Positions 40,666 to 50,856 of a stretch of DNA of 64,000 nt are shown piece after piece; position 1 is the first letter of the stretch; each line of letters starts with the position of its first letter. Source of the stretch: Vibrio maritimus (GTDB taxonomy: Bacteria > Pseudomonadota > Gammaproteobacteria > Enterobacterales > Vibrionaceae); assembly GCA_003263775.1 (NCBI GenBank), contig JYJJ01000034.1:62001-126000 (forward strand), read 5' to 3'. The notes under the pieces are model-generated. The model was not told where the DNA came from. It searched no databases and saw only the letters and a list, made by a program, of their open reading frames with translations. Made by a program: the position numbers and the translations under genes.

Positions 40666-41840
40666 TTAGTTGTAGCTAACCCAAGCGGCGTTTTGGTCTG
40701 CCGACTCAACACACTTCTCACACAAACGTACGCCTTCAATACCGGCATCGATACCAGGGAACCAAATACCCGCCAACGCTTCTTGGTCATCACGATCCGC
40801 GGCATCAAATGCCATCGCAAAGCGGTGATACAGGTTTGCCCAAGACTCGAAGTAACCTTCAGCATGACCACCACCTACGCGGTTAGATGCGACGCCTTCC
40901 GCATCTTGATATAGGTAACCCATACCGCGCTCTAGCACTCGAGGCGCCTCGCCTTGCACTTCGTAACGAAGTTGGTTTGGATACTCATCCCACCATTCAA
41001 TCGATGCTTTCGAACCAACAATGCGGATCTTCTGCTGATGCATTGAGCCTGAGTTAACCGCCGATGCCCACAAAGTACCCACTGCACCACCTTTGAACTT
41101 GATCATCACGTGAGCGTTATCTTCGAGAGGAGCACGAGATTCGATAAAGCTCTGGCGCATACATGCCAAGCTGTCCACCTCTAGACCTGTCATCACCTCG
41201 TTGAGATAAAACGCGTGAGTACCGATGTCACCTAGTACGTAAGTTGGACCCGATACTTCAGGCTTACACGCCACTTCAGACCCGGATCATTCTTTTCATA
41301 TTCTTCGTTGTGGAAGCCATGAGCGAACTGCATGTTGATGACTCGGATTTCACCAAGATCACCACGCTGAACCATTTCACGAGCCTGCTGAACCATTGGG
41401 AAACCTGTGTAGCCATACATAACACCGATAACACAGTTGTTTTGTGCTGCGATGGTTTTGAGCTCTTCTGCTTCTTCTGTGGTAAAGGTAATTGGCTTCT
41501 CGCACACAACATGAAGCTTGGCTTCTAGTGCGGCTTTACAGATTTCATAGTGAGTAGAGTTTGGCGTTGCGATAGAGACCGCTTGAATGCCATCTTCACG
41601 CTGTGCTTCTTGCGCAAATAACTCTTTATAGCTTGAATAACAGCGCTCTGGGTCTAGTCCAAGATTGACACCGAAATCGCGGCAGCGATCGGCATCTAGG
41701 TCAAACGCACCAGCCACCAACTTAAACAGGCCATCACGCTGTGCTGCATTGCGGTGAGAGTAGCCGATTTGACTACCACGACCACCACCTACCATTGCCC
41801 AACGAATTGGCTGCTCAAAATGACGCTCTTCATTAAACAT
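40666..41840 (-). CDS. Gfo/Idh/MocA oxidoreductase of the iol operon (one frame shift)
   Basis: About 391 residues after repair. Rossmann start WAMVGGGRGSQIGYSH, then EKPITFTTEEAEEL, the conserved Lys; GDIGTHAFYLNEVMTG holds the likely catalytic residues. The frame breaks near 41266 (CGTGT|AAGCC); one added base gives WRVKPEVSGPTYVLGD. It is longer than IolG and clearly different, so it may act on scyllo-inositol, another inositol isomer or a ketoinositol. Ends 11 bp before the iolC start. Confidence 0.78.
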
Positions 41841-41912
41841 GCTTGACTCCTTGTGTGGCTCCTAGTGTCTAGGAGCGAGATTAAGTGTTAGAAAATTAAA
41901 TAGAATTCTGAA

Positions 41913-43784
41913 CTAGACGCCGCGGCGCTGTGTGGCGCGACCTTCTTCCCAGCTGGCAACTTTCTCTGCCACATGGTCGTTGCGAGTCACCTCAGGTAGA
42001 CCGACTTCCCACCAACAATCACACTTAGACCAGGCTGCTGGTGATACTGGGTCAATGTCGACAACGATGACGTAAGTGCGGTCCGCTTCTTTCGCGCGTT
42101 GGAATGCTGCATCAAACTCATCAACAGACGTTAACTTCTCGCTGATTGCGCCTTGTGCTTCGGCGTGCTTGGCAAAGTCAACGCGAGCCACTTCGCCATC
42201 TGGACGGCGGCAGTCTTCAAGTAGGTTGTTGAATGAGTCGTTACCCGTGTTGTTTTGTAGCTTGTTGATCACCGCAAAACCGCCGTTATCACACACCACG
42301 ACAATCATCTTGTGACCCGTCAGTACTGATGAGTAGATATCTGAGTTTTGAATCAGGTACGAGCCGTCGCCCACAAGCACAACCACGTCGTTGTCTGGGT
42401 TTGCGACTTTCGCACCCCAGCCACCCGCAATTTCGTAGCCCATGCACGAGAAACCGAACTCGATATCAAACTTACCGATCTGGTAGTTTTGCCAGTTCAT
42501 TGCTAGCTCAGCAGGTAAGCCGCCTGCTGCTGTTAATACGGTATCTCCCGGTTGCATGGATTTGTTTAGCTTGCCAATCACCTCTGCGTAAGAAGAAAGG
42601 CCTGGTAGCAAGTCGCCCTCTTGAGGGTTAGTGCGGCGTTGAACCACTGCTTTCCAGTCATCGGCTTGTGTTTTCGCCGTTTGTGCCCAAGCGTTGTCGC
42701 CTTGCCAGTCACCTAGCAGTTTTGATAGCTCAACCAAACCGCGTTTTGCATCACACTTGACTGGCAATGCACGGTGTTTGATTGCATCGAAGCGTCCGAC
42801 GTTGATAGTAATCAGTTTCATGTCTGGGTTTTTAAACACGCTCCAAGAGCCAGTCGTGAAGTCTTGCAAACGCGTTCCGATAGCAACCACAACATCAGCG
42901 TGCGCTGCCATGTAGTTTGCAGAATCTGAGCCAGTGACGCCGATAGGACCAGCGTTTAGCGGATTGTCTTGTAGCATCGTTGCTCGACCTGCAATGGTCT
43001 CAACGACAGGAATATTGTGCTGTTTCGCGAATGCCGCAAGCTCATCCGTTGCGAGCGAGTAATGAACGCCGCCACCAGAAACAATCAGTGGTTTTTCTGC
43101 TTTCATCAGTACTGCTTTTGCATCTTCCAAGTCAGCAATTTCTGGCTCTGGGCGACGAATGCGGTGCACTTTCTCTTCAAAGAAGACTTCTGGGAAGTCG
43201 TATGCGACGCCTTGAATGTCTTGAGGAAGACCAATGAATGCTGGGCCACATGTCTCCGGATCAAGCATGGTGTCGATCGCTTGTGGTAAGGAGTGCATCA
43301 GCTGTGTTGGTGAGATAATGCGATCCCAGTAACGTGTCAAAGGTTTAAATGCGTCATTACAAGTGATCGATGGATCATAGAAGTTTTCTGGTTGCTGCAA
43401 TACAGGATCAGGTAGGCGACTTACGTAAGCGTCACCTGCGATCAGCAGAACGGGTAGTCGGTTGGTGTGAGCAATACCTGCTGCTGTCACCATATTGGTC
43501 GCGCCAGGGCCAATCGAGCTCGTCGCAATACCAATACGTCGGCGCTGGTTTGCTTTTGCATAAGCAATGGCAGCCGTCGCCATCGACTGTTCGTTTTGAC
43601 CACGCCAAGTCGGGATTTTGTCTTCAATGTTCTTTAATTGCTGTCCAAAGCACGTCACATTACCGTGACCGAATATGGCAAAAGCGGTGCCGAACAGTTG
43701 CTCTTTCTTTCCATCAATTTCAATCATTTGAGCAGCTAAGTATTGTGCAAGCGCTTCTGCGACAGTTAGGCGTACAGTTTTCAT
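41913..43784 (-). CDS. iolD: 3D-(3,5/4)-trihydroxycyclohexane-1,2-dione hydrolase
   Basis: 623 residues from the ATG at 43784 (GAGGAAGAGA upstream). Thiamine-diphosphate enzyme related to acetolactate synthase. The N-terminal PYR domain has the conserved Glu in RGQNEQSMA, the central domain follows, and the C-terminal domain has GDGSYLIQNSDIY...CDNGGF, the ThDP/Mg motif (GDG-N25-30-N). It opens the ring of 3D-trihydroxycyclohexane-1,2-dione to 5-deoxy-glucuronate. Between iolE and the second Gfo/Idh gene, with 128 and 72 bp gaps. Confidence 0.93.
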   Translation of the reverse strand: MKTVRLTVAEALAQYLAAQMIEIDGKKEQLFGTAFAIFGHGNVTCFGQQLKNIEDKIPTWRGQNEQSMATAAIAYAKANQRRRIGIATSSIGPGATNMVTAAGIAHTNRLPVLLIAGDAYVSRLPDPVLQQPENFYDPSITCNDAFKPLTRYWDRIISPTQLMHSLPQAIDTMLDPETCGPAFIGLPQDIQGVAYDFPEVFFEEKVHRIRRPEPEIADLEDAKAVLMKAEKPLIVSGGGVHYSLATDELAAFAKQHNIPVVETIAGRATMLQDNPLNAGPIGVTGSDSANYMAAHADVVVAIGTRLQDFTTGSWSVFKNPDMKLITINVGRFDAIKHRALPVKCDAKRGLVELSKLLGDWQGDNAWAQTAKTQADDWKAVVQRRTNPQEGDLLPGLSSYAEVIGKLNKSMQPGDTVLTAAGGLPAELAMNWQNYQIGKFDIEFGFSCMGYEIAGGWGAKVANPDNDVVVLVGDGSYLIQNSDIYSSVLTGHKMIVVVCDNGGFAVINKLQNNTGNDSFNNLLEDCRRPDGEVARVDFAKHAEAQGAISEKLTSVDEFDAAFQRAKEADRTYVIVVDIDPVSPAAWSKCDCWWEVGLPEVTRNDHVAEKVASWEEGRATQRRGV

Positions 43785-43897
43785 TCTCTTCCTCGGTAGT
43801 CTCAACGTTGTCCATTCCATGAGTAAGCTACGTTTTGCATCCCTAACCCCGTAGCTTTTATCATGGGGAGCGTTGCTCCCCATTATCCAGAGCTCTA

Positions 43898-44790
43898 TTA
43901 CAAGCCGTATTTTTCCGCGTAGCCTGTGATGTTCTCGTAAGCTGTTTTCGCGAACGTTAGTGGGTGTGCTTTTGCAGGATCTTGCTCAGCTTCAACCAAT
44001 AACCAGCCTTGGTAATTGCGCGCTTTAAGCGCTGCAAATACGTCGTCGTAGTCCACGTCGCCCGTACCAGGTACTGTGAATACGCCGTCTAGTACTGCGT
44101 TTAGGAAAGATTTATCTGCTTCACGTGCCGCTTTCATTACGTCTAAACGAAGATCTTTGAAATGCATGTGACCGATACGGTGACCCCAACGTTCAATCAT
44201 GGTGACTGGGTTACCACCACCGTAGGTGATGTGACCTGTATCTAGCGTTAGGAACACAGAGTCGCCAGTGAACTCCATCATTAGATTGATGTCGTCTTCT
44301 GTTTCACAGATAGTGCCAACGTGATGGTGGAAAGAGAGCTTGATATCATGCTCGTTCAGTAGATAGTCCGCGACTTTGGTTAGCTTCTCGCAATACATCT
44401 TCCACTCATCCATAGATAGGATGACGCGTTGAGAAAGCGGTGTGTTGATATCGCCGTGAACGGTATTGCTCACTTCACCATAAACCATTGCTTTACAGCC
44501 AGCCGCTTTCAAAAGCTTGATGTGATCTTGCATCGCTGCAATCTCTTCATCTGCTGTCATAGTCATTAAGTTGCCGCTATACCAACCAGACGCCAACACA
44601 AGGCCGTGCTCTTTTAACAGAGGTACTAATACTTCAGGCTCACGTGGTACTTAGTGCCTAGCTCAGTGCCTGTGAATCCAGCTTCAGCCATTTCACTCAA
44701 ACATGTTTCCAAAGGGATCTCGCCACCAAGCTCTGGCATATCATCGTTGGTCCAAGTCAGTGGGCTAATTCCATATTGCACGTTGCTCAT
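43898..44790 (-). CDS. iolE: Myo-inosose-2 dehydratase (one frame shift)
   Basis: About 298 residues after repair. It starts [23 protein letters not shown], a signature of IolE, and has a TIM barrel with metal ligands in [21 protein letters not shown] and LVEAEQDP. It dehydrates scyllo-inosose (2KMI) to 3D-trihydroxycyclohexane-1,2-dione. The frame breaks near 44650 (AAGTAC|CACGTG); one added C gives [15 protein letters not shown]. Because of this, an annotation starting at 44599 would miss about 64 residues. First gene of the main iol operon. Confidence 0.9.
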
Positions 44791-44925
44791 TTTTATTCTC
44801 CGACAATGTTTTAAAGATTTTCCAAGTGACTCAAAGCTCTCGCGGTGACTAAGTCATCGTGTTAGGAAGCTTTGAACATCTCCTGTTGTTTCACTGAGGA
44901 CTACTTTAGCCAAAAAAACCTTAAT

Positions 44926-44941
44926 TGAAAAATATTTTTCA
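44926..44941. promoter_or_regulatory. RpiR-type operator, perfect palindrome
   Basis: TGAAA-AATATT-TTTCA is a perfect 16-bp palindrome, 136 bp upstream of iolE. The best copy of the motif in the window. Confidence 0.75.
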
Positions 44942-45013
44942 CATCATTGATTGAGAATTTCAAAACAAACTAAAAATGGAAAAAACCTAAGTAGCACGCG
45001 GGTTTCAATCGTA

Positions 45014-45029
45014 TTTGATCTAGATCTCA
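45014..45029. promoter_or_regulatory. Candidate CRP-binding site, iolE/iolT region
   Basis: TTTGA-TCTAGA-TCTCA, 8 of 10 arm positions, with the perfect TCTAGA core seen in strong CRP sites. Confidence 0.55.
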
Positions 45030-45184
45030 CTTTTATTTATCAGTTTAAAATCAATGATTTATTCAATTTGTAGGATTTGAAAAAGATTTATCATAGTTTG
45101 ATGGAGGTAACATTTTTGGACAAAATGACAGTTTACCGGTAGTAGAAATTAAAAAGAGCCAATATGATTAAAACACCAGCAAAA

Positions 45185-45200
45185 TGAAAAATAATTTTCA
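45185..45200. promoter_or_regulatory. RpiR-type operator upstream of iolT
   Basis: TGAAA-AATAAT-TTTCA, 144 bp upstream of the transporter start. Confidence 0.7.
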
Positions 45201-45343
45201 AACACACACAACTATAACATCTGCTGGACTTATAGAATGCCAATACTCGTACCCTACAAACCGAAGTATTGGGCTCGCCTCAGCTAGATCTTGTTCGATG
45301 GTAAAGGGACAGTTTTGAGGGAATCTCAATAAGGAAAAATCTA

Positions 45344-46785
45344 ATGGAAGCTACATCCAAGGTAGAAGCTAGTAAGCACAATCTTGCCTATATCGTTCGT
45401 ATCTGTTGTATTGCAGCGCTTGGCGGAATTCTCTTGGGCTATGACACCGCTGTAATATCTGGTGCAATTGGTCCAATTCGTGAACACTTTGGGCTCAGTT
45501 CTGCCCAAACTGGCTGGGCCGTATCCAGCGTGGTACTCGGCAGTATTATAGGTGCCGTCAGTGCCGGATGGGCCGCTCTAAAATATGGTCGACGCAACAC
45601 CCTCTTTATAGCCGCCATCTTATTTATGATATCAGCAGTAGGCTCGGCACTGGCTTCCACCTTCAGTTTTTACGTTATGTTGCGTATCGTTGGTGGCGTT
45701 GCCGTTGGCTTAGCTGCGTAGTATCACCTATGTACATGTCGGAAGTGGCTCCAAAGGATTTCCGTGGTCGTGCGGTCAGTATGTTCCAGCAATCTGCTGT
45801 GATTGGCCAAACCGGGGTGTTTTACGTGAACTACCTAATCGCAAAAGGCATGTCTGAAGCTTGGTTGGTCGATTTGGGTTGGCGCTGGATGCTAGGTTCG
45901 GAAATTATCCCTGCCGCACTGTTTGCCGCTTTATTGTTCATCATTCCTGAGTCGCCACGCTGGCTAGTTCTCAAAGGTAAACTGACCGAAGCAAAAGCAA
46001 CACTCTCTCGCATTTCAAATCCACAGCACGCCGATCAGCTTATCCGTGAAATCCAAGACTCACTGACTGACAGCCGTAGTGCGAACAAAAATAAAGTCAG
46101 CCTACGCTCACCATTGCTGTTTGCTATTTTGGTTATCGGTACCTTTGTCGCTGCGGCTCAACAGTTAACGGGCATCAACGTCATTATGTACTACACACCA
46201 GAGATCCTAAAGCCGATCACCGGGTCTACTGAAAACGCTCTTTTCCAAACAACTTTCGTTGGTGTGGTCTTCATTCTAGGTAACGCACTGGGTATGTACC
46301 TTATCGATAAAGTAGGTCGTCTACCGTTAATGAAGTACGGCACGTTTGGCTGTGCACTCGGCATGTTTGTAGTCGGTTACGTGCTTTATCAACAAACTGA
46401 AGGCTACGCTGCTCTCTTCGCACTGTGTCTGTATGTGGTTTCTTACGCAACCTCTTGGGGCTGTGCATGCTGGACTATGATTTCTGAAATTTTCCCAAAC
46501 AGCATTCGCTCTCGCGCTATGGCCATTGCCGTTGGTGCACAGTGGTTCACGGGTTTCATTGTCACTCAATCATTCCCAATGCTAAACGACAATGCTTACC
46601 TGCAGGAGAACTTTAACGGTGCATTTGCCTTCTGGCTATTCGCGATTCTTTCCATTATCTGTATGTATGTAGTCGTTCGCTATGTACCGGAAACAAAAGG
46701 CGTCAGCCTAGAGAAAATGGAAGAAGCAATGGCAGAGAAACTGGGTAAAAAACACACCCACTCGACTGACCAAGCTCATGTTTAA
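45344..46785 (+). CDS. iolT: Sugar/polyol proton symporter, MFS (IolT-like; one frame shift)
   Basis: About 480 residues after repair. It has twelve expected membrane segments and the sugar-porter signatures GRR between segments 2 and 3, PESPRWL and the PETKG near the C-terminus, plus QQLTGINVIMYYTP of the substrate pocket. The frame breaks near 45718 (GCTGCG|TAGTATC); one added G restores AAVVSPMYMSE. It is divergent from iolE across a shared operator region. Myo-inositol is the likely substrate; other hexoses cannot be excluded. Confidence 0.85.
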
Positions 46786-46807
46786 CCATTATTGATTTCG
46801 CCTTTTT

Positions 46808-46838
46808 GGGAGCGGGTTTTATCCGCTCCCATTTTTCG
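46808..46838 (+). terminator. Terminator after iolT
   Basis: An 8-bp GC-rich stem (GGGAGCGG / CCGCTCCC), 7-nt loop, then ATTTTTCGTTTTT. Confidence 0.85.
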
Positions 46839-46917
46839 TTTTTACTCTCACGCTTTTATTCTCACATGCCCAGCCTCAGCGTTGTGAGTGCACAAAAGGC
46901 ACATTAGGAGACTCTCA

Positions 46918-47820
46918 ATGCTCGATAAAATGGCTTTCTTCATCTACGTCATTCGCTCTGGTTCTATATCATCGGCGGCACGTCGCTGTAATATCTCGGT
47001 CTCCGCGGGAAGTCGTTGGCTCCAAGAGCTAGAAAGTCACTTTGGAACAGCACTGTGCTACCGTTCCAATCGTTTGTTAGAAGCCACCCACGCAGGGCAA
47101 ACCCTATTTGAAGAGTTCTCTCCTCTTGTCGATAGCGCAGAGCGTATCACCCGTAAACTCGAAGACTACCAATCTCACGAAAAAGGCCATATCGATATTG
47201 CCTGTACCCCCGTTTATGCCAATCACTTTTTAATGGATAAACTGCGTCACTACGCCAAAGATCATCCCGAGGTTACTTTCAACATTAATGTCACGCCTTG
47301 GGCACTGGATCATGCCAGTACCTGTGACCTAATGATCAGCGCCAATGCGAGCTATCAAGGCTACCGTGAAAAAGATTTATTGTTAGTAAAAAGAGAGCTG
47401 ATGCAATGTCCTTTCGTCGTTGTGGCGTCTCCTGATTATCTGCGTGAGCACAGTGAACCAGAGCACCCGCAAGATCTCCTTAAACATCCTTGTTTAGTGG
47501 CCACCACGCTCACTGGGAGCAACGATTGGATCTTTAGGCGTCAATCTGAAAACACACTTTTGAAAGTGCCCAAAACCATAGAGGTGAACGACAGTGACCT
47601 ACTACTCAAAGGGGTTATCAACGGGATGGGTATCGCCTATTTGCCCGACTTTGTCGTCAAACAGGCGATAAATGAAGGTAAGCTTAAACCACTTTTGCTT
47701 GATTACGAGACGAGCGTGTGGAGCCTCAACTTGTACTATCACTCGCCGCAGTCGGCTTCGCCAACCGCGACAAAGTTCAAGACGTACCTGTTAAGTAATG
47801 ATTCAGAAACAAGCGATTAA
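46918..47820 (+). CDS. LysR family transcriptional regulator
   Basis: 300 residues from the ATG at 46918 (AGGAGAC upstream; an in-frame start at 46888 would add 10). The LysR helix-turn-helix (MLDKMAFFIYVIRSGSISSAARRCNISVSAGSRWLQELE) and substrate-binding domain are intact. Its stop codon overlaps the stop of the TSUP gene by 4 bp in convergent orientation, with no terminator between. It may control the adjacent TSUP/TIM-barrel pair or the CoA-transferase operon; nothing in the sequence decides which. Confidence 0.83.
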   Translation: MLDKMAFFIYVIRSGSISSAARRCNISVSAGSRWLQELESHFGTALCYRSNRLLEATHAGQTLFEEFSPLVDSAERITRKLEDYQSHEKGHIDIACTPVYANHFLMDKLRHYAKDHPEVTFNINVTPWALDHASTCDLMISANASYQGYREKDLLLVKRELMQCPFVVVASPDYLREHSEPEHPQDLLKHPCLVATTLTGSNDWIFRRQSENTLLKVPKTIEVNDSDLLLKGVINGMGIAYLPDFVVKQAINEGKLKPLLLDYETSVWSLNLYYHSPQSASPTATKFKTYLLSNDSETSD

Positions 47821-48571
47821 ACGAAGGCAATGACAGCATCAAAACATAACTTGCTGCCCGACAAAAAAAGGAAAAGATAACAGAGCTGATAGATCCTCTC
47901 CTGACTCACGCGATGCAGCAACATCACTCCAAGTTTGACTCCTAGTGGCGCTAAAGGAATCAAAATGAGCGCGGTCAGCAAGTTGGTGGCATCAAACTCC
48001 CCTAATGCTAAGTAAGGGATCACTTTTGCAAGATTGATAAGGCCAAACAATACCGCCATGGTAGCAATCAAGGTCACTTTCTCAAGCCTTAACGGCAACA
48101 GATAGATACTTGCAGGCCCACCGCCAGCATGGATAGCCGTGCTGGAAAAACCGCTGAGAGCACTCCAAAACCATGCCGACAACGCACTAGGTTTGGACTG
48201 TTTTCGCTCACCACCCAACCAATATTGAAGGCAAAACGCCAGAGACAGCAAGCCGATGGTTAGCTTGAGGCCAGCTTCCGAGGTTATTCCTAAAAACAAT
48301 CCCGCAAGCAGCACACCAAGCAGAGCGCCCGGCAACATGCGTTTAATCACGCCATAATCCGCACTTTTGTAGTGGTGGCGAACCGCAAAAATGTCCATCA
48401 CAATTAAAATAGGCAGCAAAATAGCGGCCGCTTGCGTCGCGCTACCACCAGCGCCATAAGCGGCACAGCGATAATGCCTAAAGCCCCACCAAGGCCGCCC
48501 TTGCCGATACCATAGATAAGTACAGCAGGAACAGCCATGACATAAAAAAGTGGGTCTGTTACGACACTCAC
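47817..48571 (-). CDS. TSUP family sulfite/organic anion exporter (one frame shift)
   Basis: About 251 residues after repair, eight expected membrane segments. The start is GTG at 48571, 2 bp after the stop of the upstream TIM-barrel gene, so translation is probably coupled. It begins MSVVTDPLFYVMAVPAVLIYGIGKGGLGG, the TSUP motif. The frame breaks near 48442 (GTGGT|AGCGCG); one base gives VVSATQAAAILLP. A start at 48581 in the wrong frame would be an artefact. TSUP proteins move organic sulfonates or sulfite; substrate here unknown. Confidence 0.75.
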
Positions 48572-48573
48572 GC

Positions 48574-49461
48574 TTAAGCACCTATGGACGTTAAGTAGTG
48601 CCTGCTGCGCTGCAGATCATCCACAACATGGGTGAGTGCACGTTTATCATGCTCATGCTCAACGACAAGCCAGCCTTGATAATTACTCTCTCTAAGCGAC
48701 GAGAGTACGTGCTTTAATTTAATGTCTCCATCACCTAACGGCGTAACCAAGCCCGTCGCATAAGCGTCAACCCAAGGCTTTTTATCACGAATCGCCAGCC
48801 TTAGTTTATCCAGCGACACATCTTTAAGGTGAACGTGCTCGACACGGCGACCATATTGGTTAATGACGCTCACAGGGTCCATACCATCCAAAAAGGCATG
48901 TCCAATATCGATACACAAGCCTAGCTTGTGGTTAGGAATCGCATACAACACATGATCTATTTCATCTTGAAAACTGATGTAGCCACCGACACCTGGATGC
49001 AATAAACATCTCAAACTGTATTTCTCCGCCACCTCGATGACTTGATTCAACACATCGATCAACGCGTCTTTCTGCGCTTTATTCAGCCGAGGCGCCGTCG
49101 CACTTTGACCAACGGAAGTATTGCGTTCAGGGTGATTTCCTTCCATCAAAAGCAGCGTCTTAGCACCTAGCTTACTTAGGCGAATACAGGTTTTTTCTGT
49201 CTCTTCGAGAATGTGACTTAACGCGTTTGCATCACTAAACGGCAACTGAAGTTTACCCGCACAAATCGCTAACCCGCGCGTTCGACATGCGCTGCTTAGC
49301 AGTGACTCATCCTCGGGGAAGTAGTCAGTGGGACCAAGCTCTATCCCTTGATAGCCACTATCACTTGCTTCCATTAGCACTTTGCCCCAGCTTGGGTTTT
49401 CTGGATTGTGAGACTCTTCAATACCCCAGCAGCATGGGGCGCACGCGATTCGATTCTGCAT
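48574..49461 (-). CDS. TIM-barrel sugar-phosphate isomerase/epimerase-like protein
   Basis: 295 residues. It has the xylose-isomerase-like metal pattern: E in GIELGPTDY, H in LLHPGVGG, D in LCIDIGHAF, H in VEHVHLKD and E in LVVEHEHD. This is the family of IolE and IolI, and the N-terminus MQNRIACAPCCWGIEESHNPENPSWGK resembles inosose dehydratase-like proteins. Possibly acts on another inosose or polyol. It is divergent from the thiolase operon and followed by the TSUP gene. Confidence 0.75.
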   Translation of the reverse strand: MQNRIACAPCCWGIEESHNPENPSWGKVLMEASDSGYQGIELGPTDYFPEDESLLSSACRTRGLAICAGKLQLPFSDANALSHILEETEKTCIRLSKLGAKTLLLMEGNHPERNTSVGQSATAPRLNKAQKDALIDVLNQVIEVAEKYSLRCLLHPGVGGYISFQDEIDHVLYAIPNHKLGLCIDIGHAFLDGMDPVSVINQYGRRVEHVHLKDVSLDKLRLAIRDKKPWVDAYATGLVTPLGDGDIKLKHVLSSLRESNYQGWLVVEHEHDKRALTHVVDDLQRSRHYLTSIGA

Positions 49462-49637
49462 AGCATCTTCTCCAAATGGTTATGTCTCCAAGATAAGAGT
49501 TAACTCATGAAAAAGACGTGATCAGACGCCAACTTGGTTTTTGCAAATCTGCAAAGCGACTTTGAATTCCTGCCTGTAACGCTTCAGCTCATCAGCGATT
49601 TAGACTGTTGTTAAGCTTGAACATTTAGGAGACAGGC

Positions 49638-50846
49638 ATGGAACGTGTTTTTATCGTGGCGGCAAAACGTACGCCAATTGGCAGCTTTAATGGTGCATTG
49701 AGTACCCTATCTGCATCGGAGCTTGGCGCGCACGCTATCAAAGCAGCGCTAGAACAAGCAGACATCGCACCAGATATGATTGATGAAGTCATTGCAGGCA
49801 ATGTTCTTACCGCAGGAAGCGGCATGGGGCCTGGAAGACAAGCGGCATTAAAAGCTGGCATACCTGACTCCGTGCCAGCGTACACGCTTAATATGATTTG
49901 CGGCAGCGGGATGAAGACCGTTATGGATGCTGCGAGCCATATTCGTGCAGGGGATGCAGAAGTGGTGGTCGCATGTGGCATGGAAAGCATGTCTAACGCC
50001 GCGTTTATCACCTCCGGGCAGATTCGCCGTGGTCAACGTATGGGCCACCTTCCTATGGAAGACAGCATTATCAAAGATGGGCTGACCGACGCGTTTCATC
50101 AGTACCACATGGGAATCACCGCTGAAAACATCGCGAAAAAATTCAGCCTATCCCGTGAAGAACAAGATGCTTTTGCCCTCAGTAGTCAGAATAAAGCGGT
50201 AAACGCCATAAACAACGGAGACTTCGTCGATGAGATCGCCTCCGTTTCCATCGTCAACCGACGCCGTCAAACTGAGGTAAAACAAGACGAATACCCCAAA
50301 GCGGACTGTAGCTATGAGTCTTTACAAAAGCTCCGTCCCGCTTTTGATCCAGAGGGTACGGTCACTGCAGGCAATGCCTCTGGTATCAATGATGGTGCCT
50401 CCGCCATCCTTCTTGCTTCAGAGAGCGCAGTCACGAGACTTAACCTAAAACCGCTAGCAGAAGTGATTGAATATGGACAAGGTGCACTAGCCCCTGAAGT
50501 GATGGGACTTGGCCCAGTCCCCGCCATTGCGAATACGCTAAACAAAGCGCATCTGTCGATTGATGATATTGACGTATTCGAGCTCAACGAGGCGTTTGCT
50601 GCGCAGGCACTGGGCGTTGTCCACTCACTTGCAGAACAGCACAACATCGATGCGCCATGGCTACTTGAACGCAGCAATTTATCAGGCGGTGCTATTGCAC
50701 TCGGGCACCCTATTGGCGCCTCAGGCAACCGTATTCTCACTACCTTGGTGTATCAGCTTCACAGAACCCAGCAAGATCTTGGTTTAGCGTCGCTGTGCAT
50801 AGGTGGTGGTATGGGTACCGCTGTCATTCTAAAGCGTTGTAACTAG
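49638..50846 (+). CDS. atoB: Acetyl-CoA C-acetyltransferase (thiolase)
   Basis: 402 residues, the usual length for thiolases. Catalytic residues are visible: Cys in NMICGSGMK (about residue 90), His in GHPIGASGNR (about 355) and Cys in LCIGGGMG (about 385). It interconverts two acetyl-CoA with acetoacetyl-CoA. GGAGACAG precedes the ATG. It is the first gene of a three-gene operon with the CoA-transferase subunits, so acetoacetate or a related short-chain acid is probably degraded here. Confidence 0.92.
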   Translation: MERVFIVAAKRTPIGSFNGALSTLSASELGAHAIKAALEQADIAPDMIDEVIAGNVLTAGSGMGPGRQAALKAGIPDSVPAYTLNMICGSGMKTVMDAASHIRAGDAEVVVACGMESMSNAAFITSGQIRRGQRMGHLPMEDSIIKDGLTDAFHQYHMGITAENIAKKFSLSREEQDAFALSSQNKAVNAINNGDFVDEIASVSIVNRRRQTEVKQDEYPKADCSYESLQKLRPAFDPEGTVTAGNASGINDGASAILLASESAVTRLNLKPLAEVIEYGQGALAPEVMGLGPVPAIANTLNKAHLSIDDIDVFELNEAFAAQALGVVHSLAEQHNIDAPWLLERSNLSGGAIALGHPIGASGNRILTTLVYQLHRTQQDLGLASLCIGGGMGTAVILKRCN

Positions 50847-50856
50847 GGAGGTTGAA

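Larger units (their letters stand above)
44791..45343. promoter_or_regulatory. Divergent iolE / iolT regulatory region
   Basis: 553 bp, AT-rich. It holds two RpiR-type sites (44926-44941, 45185-45200), a weaker one at about 45078-45093, and a CRP-like site at 45014-45029. No gene seen. Confidence 0.75.
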
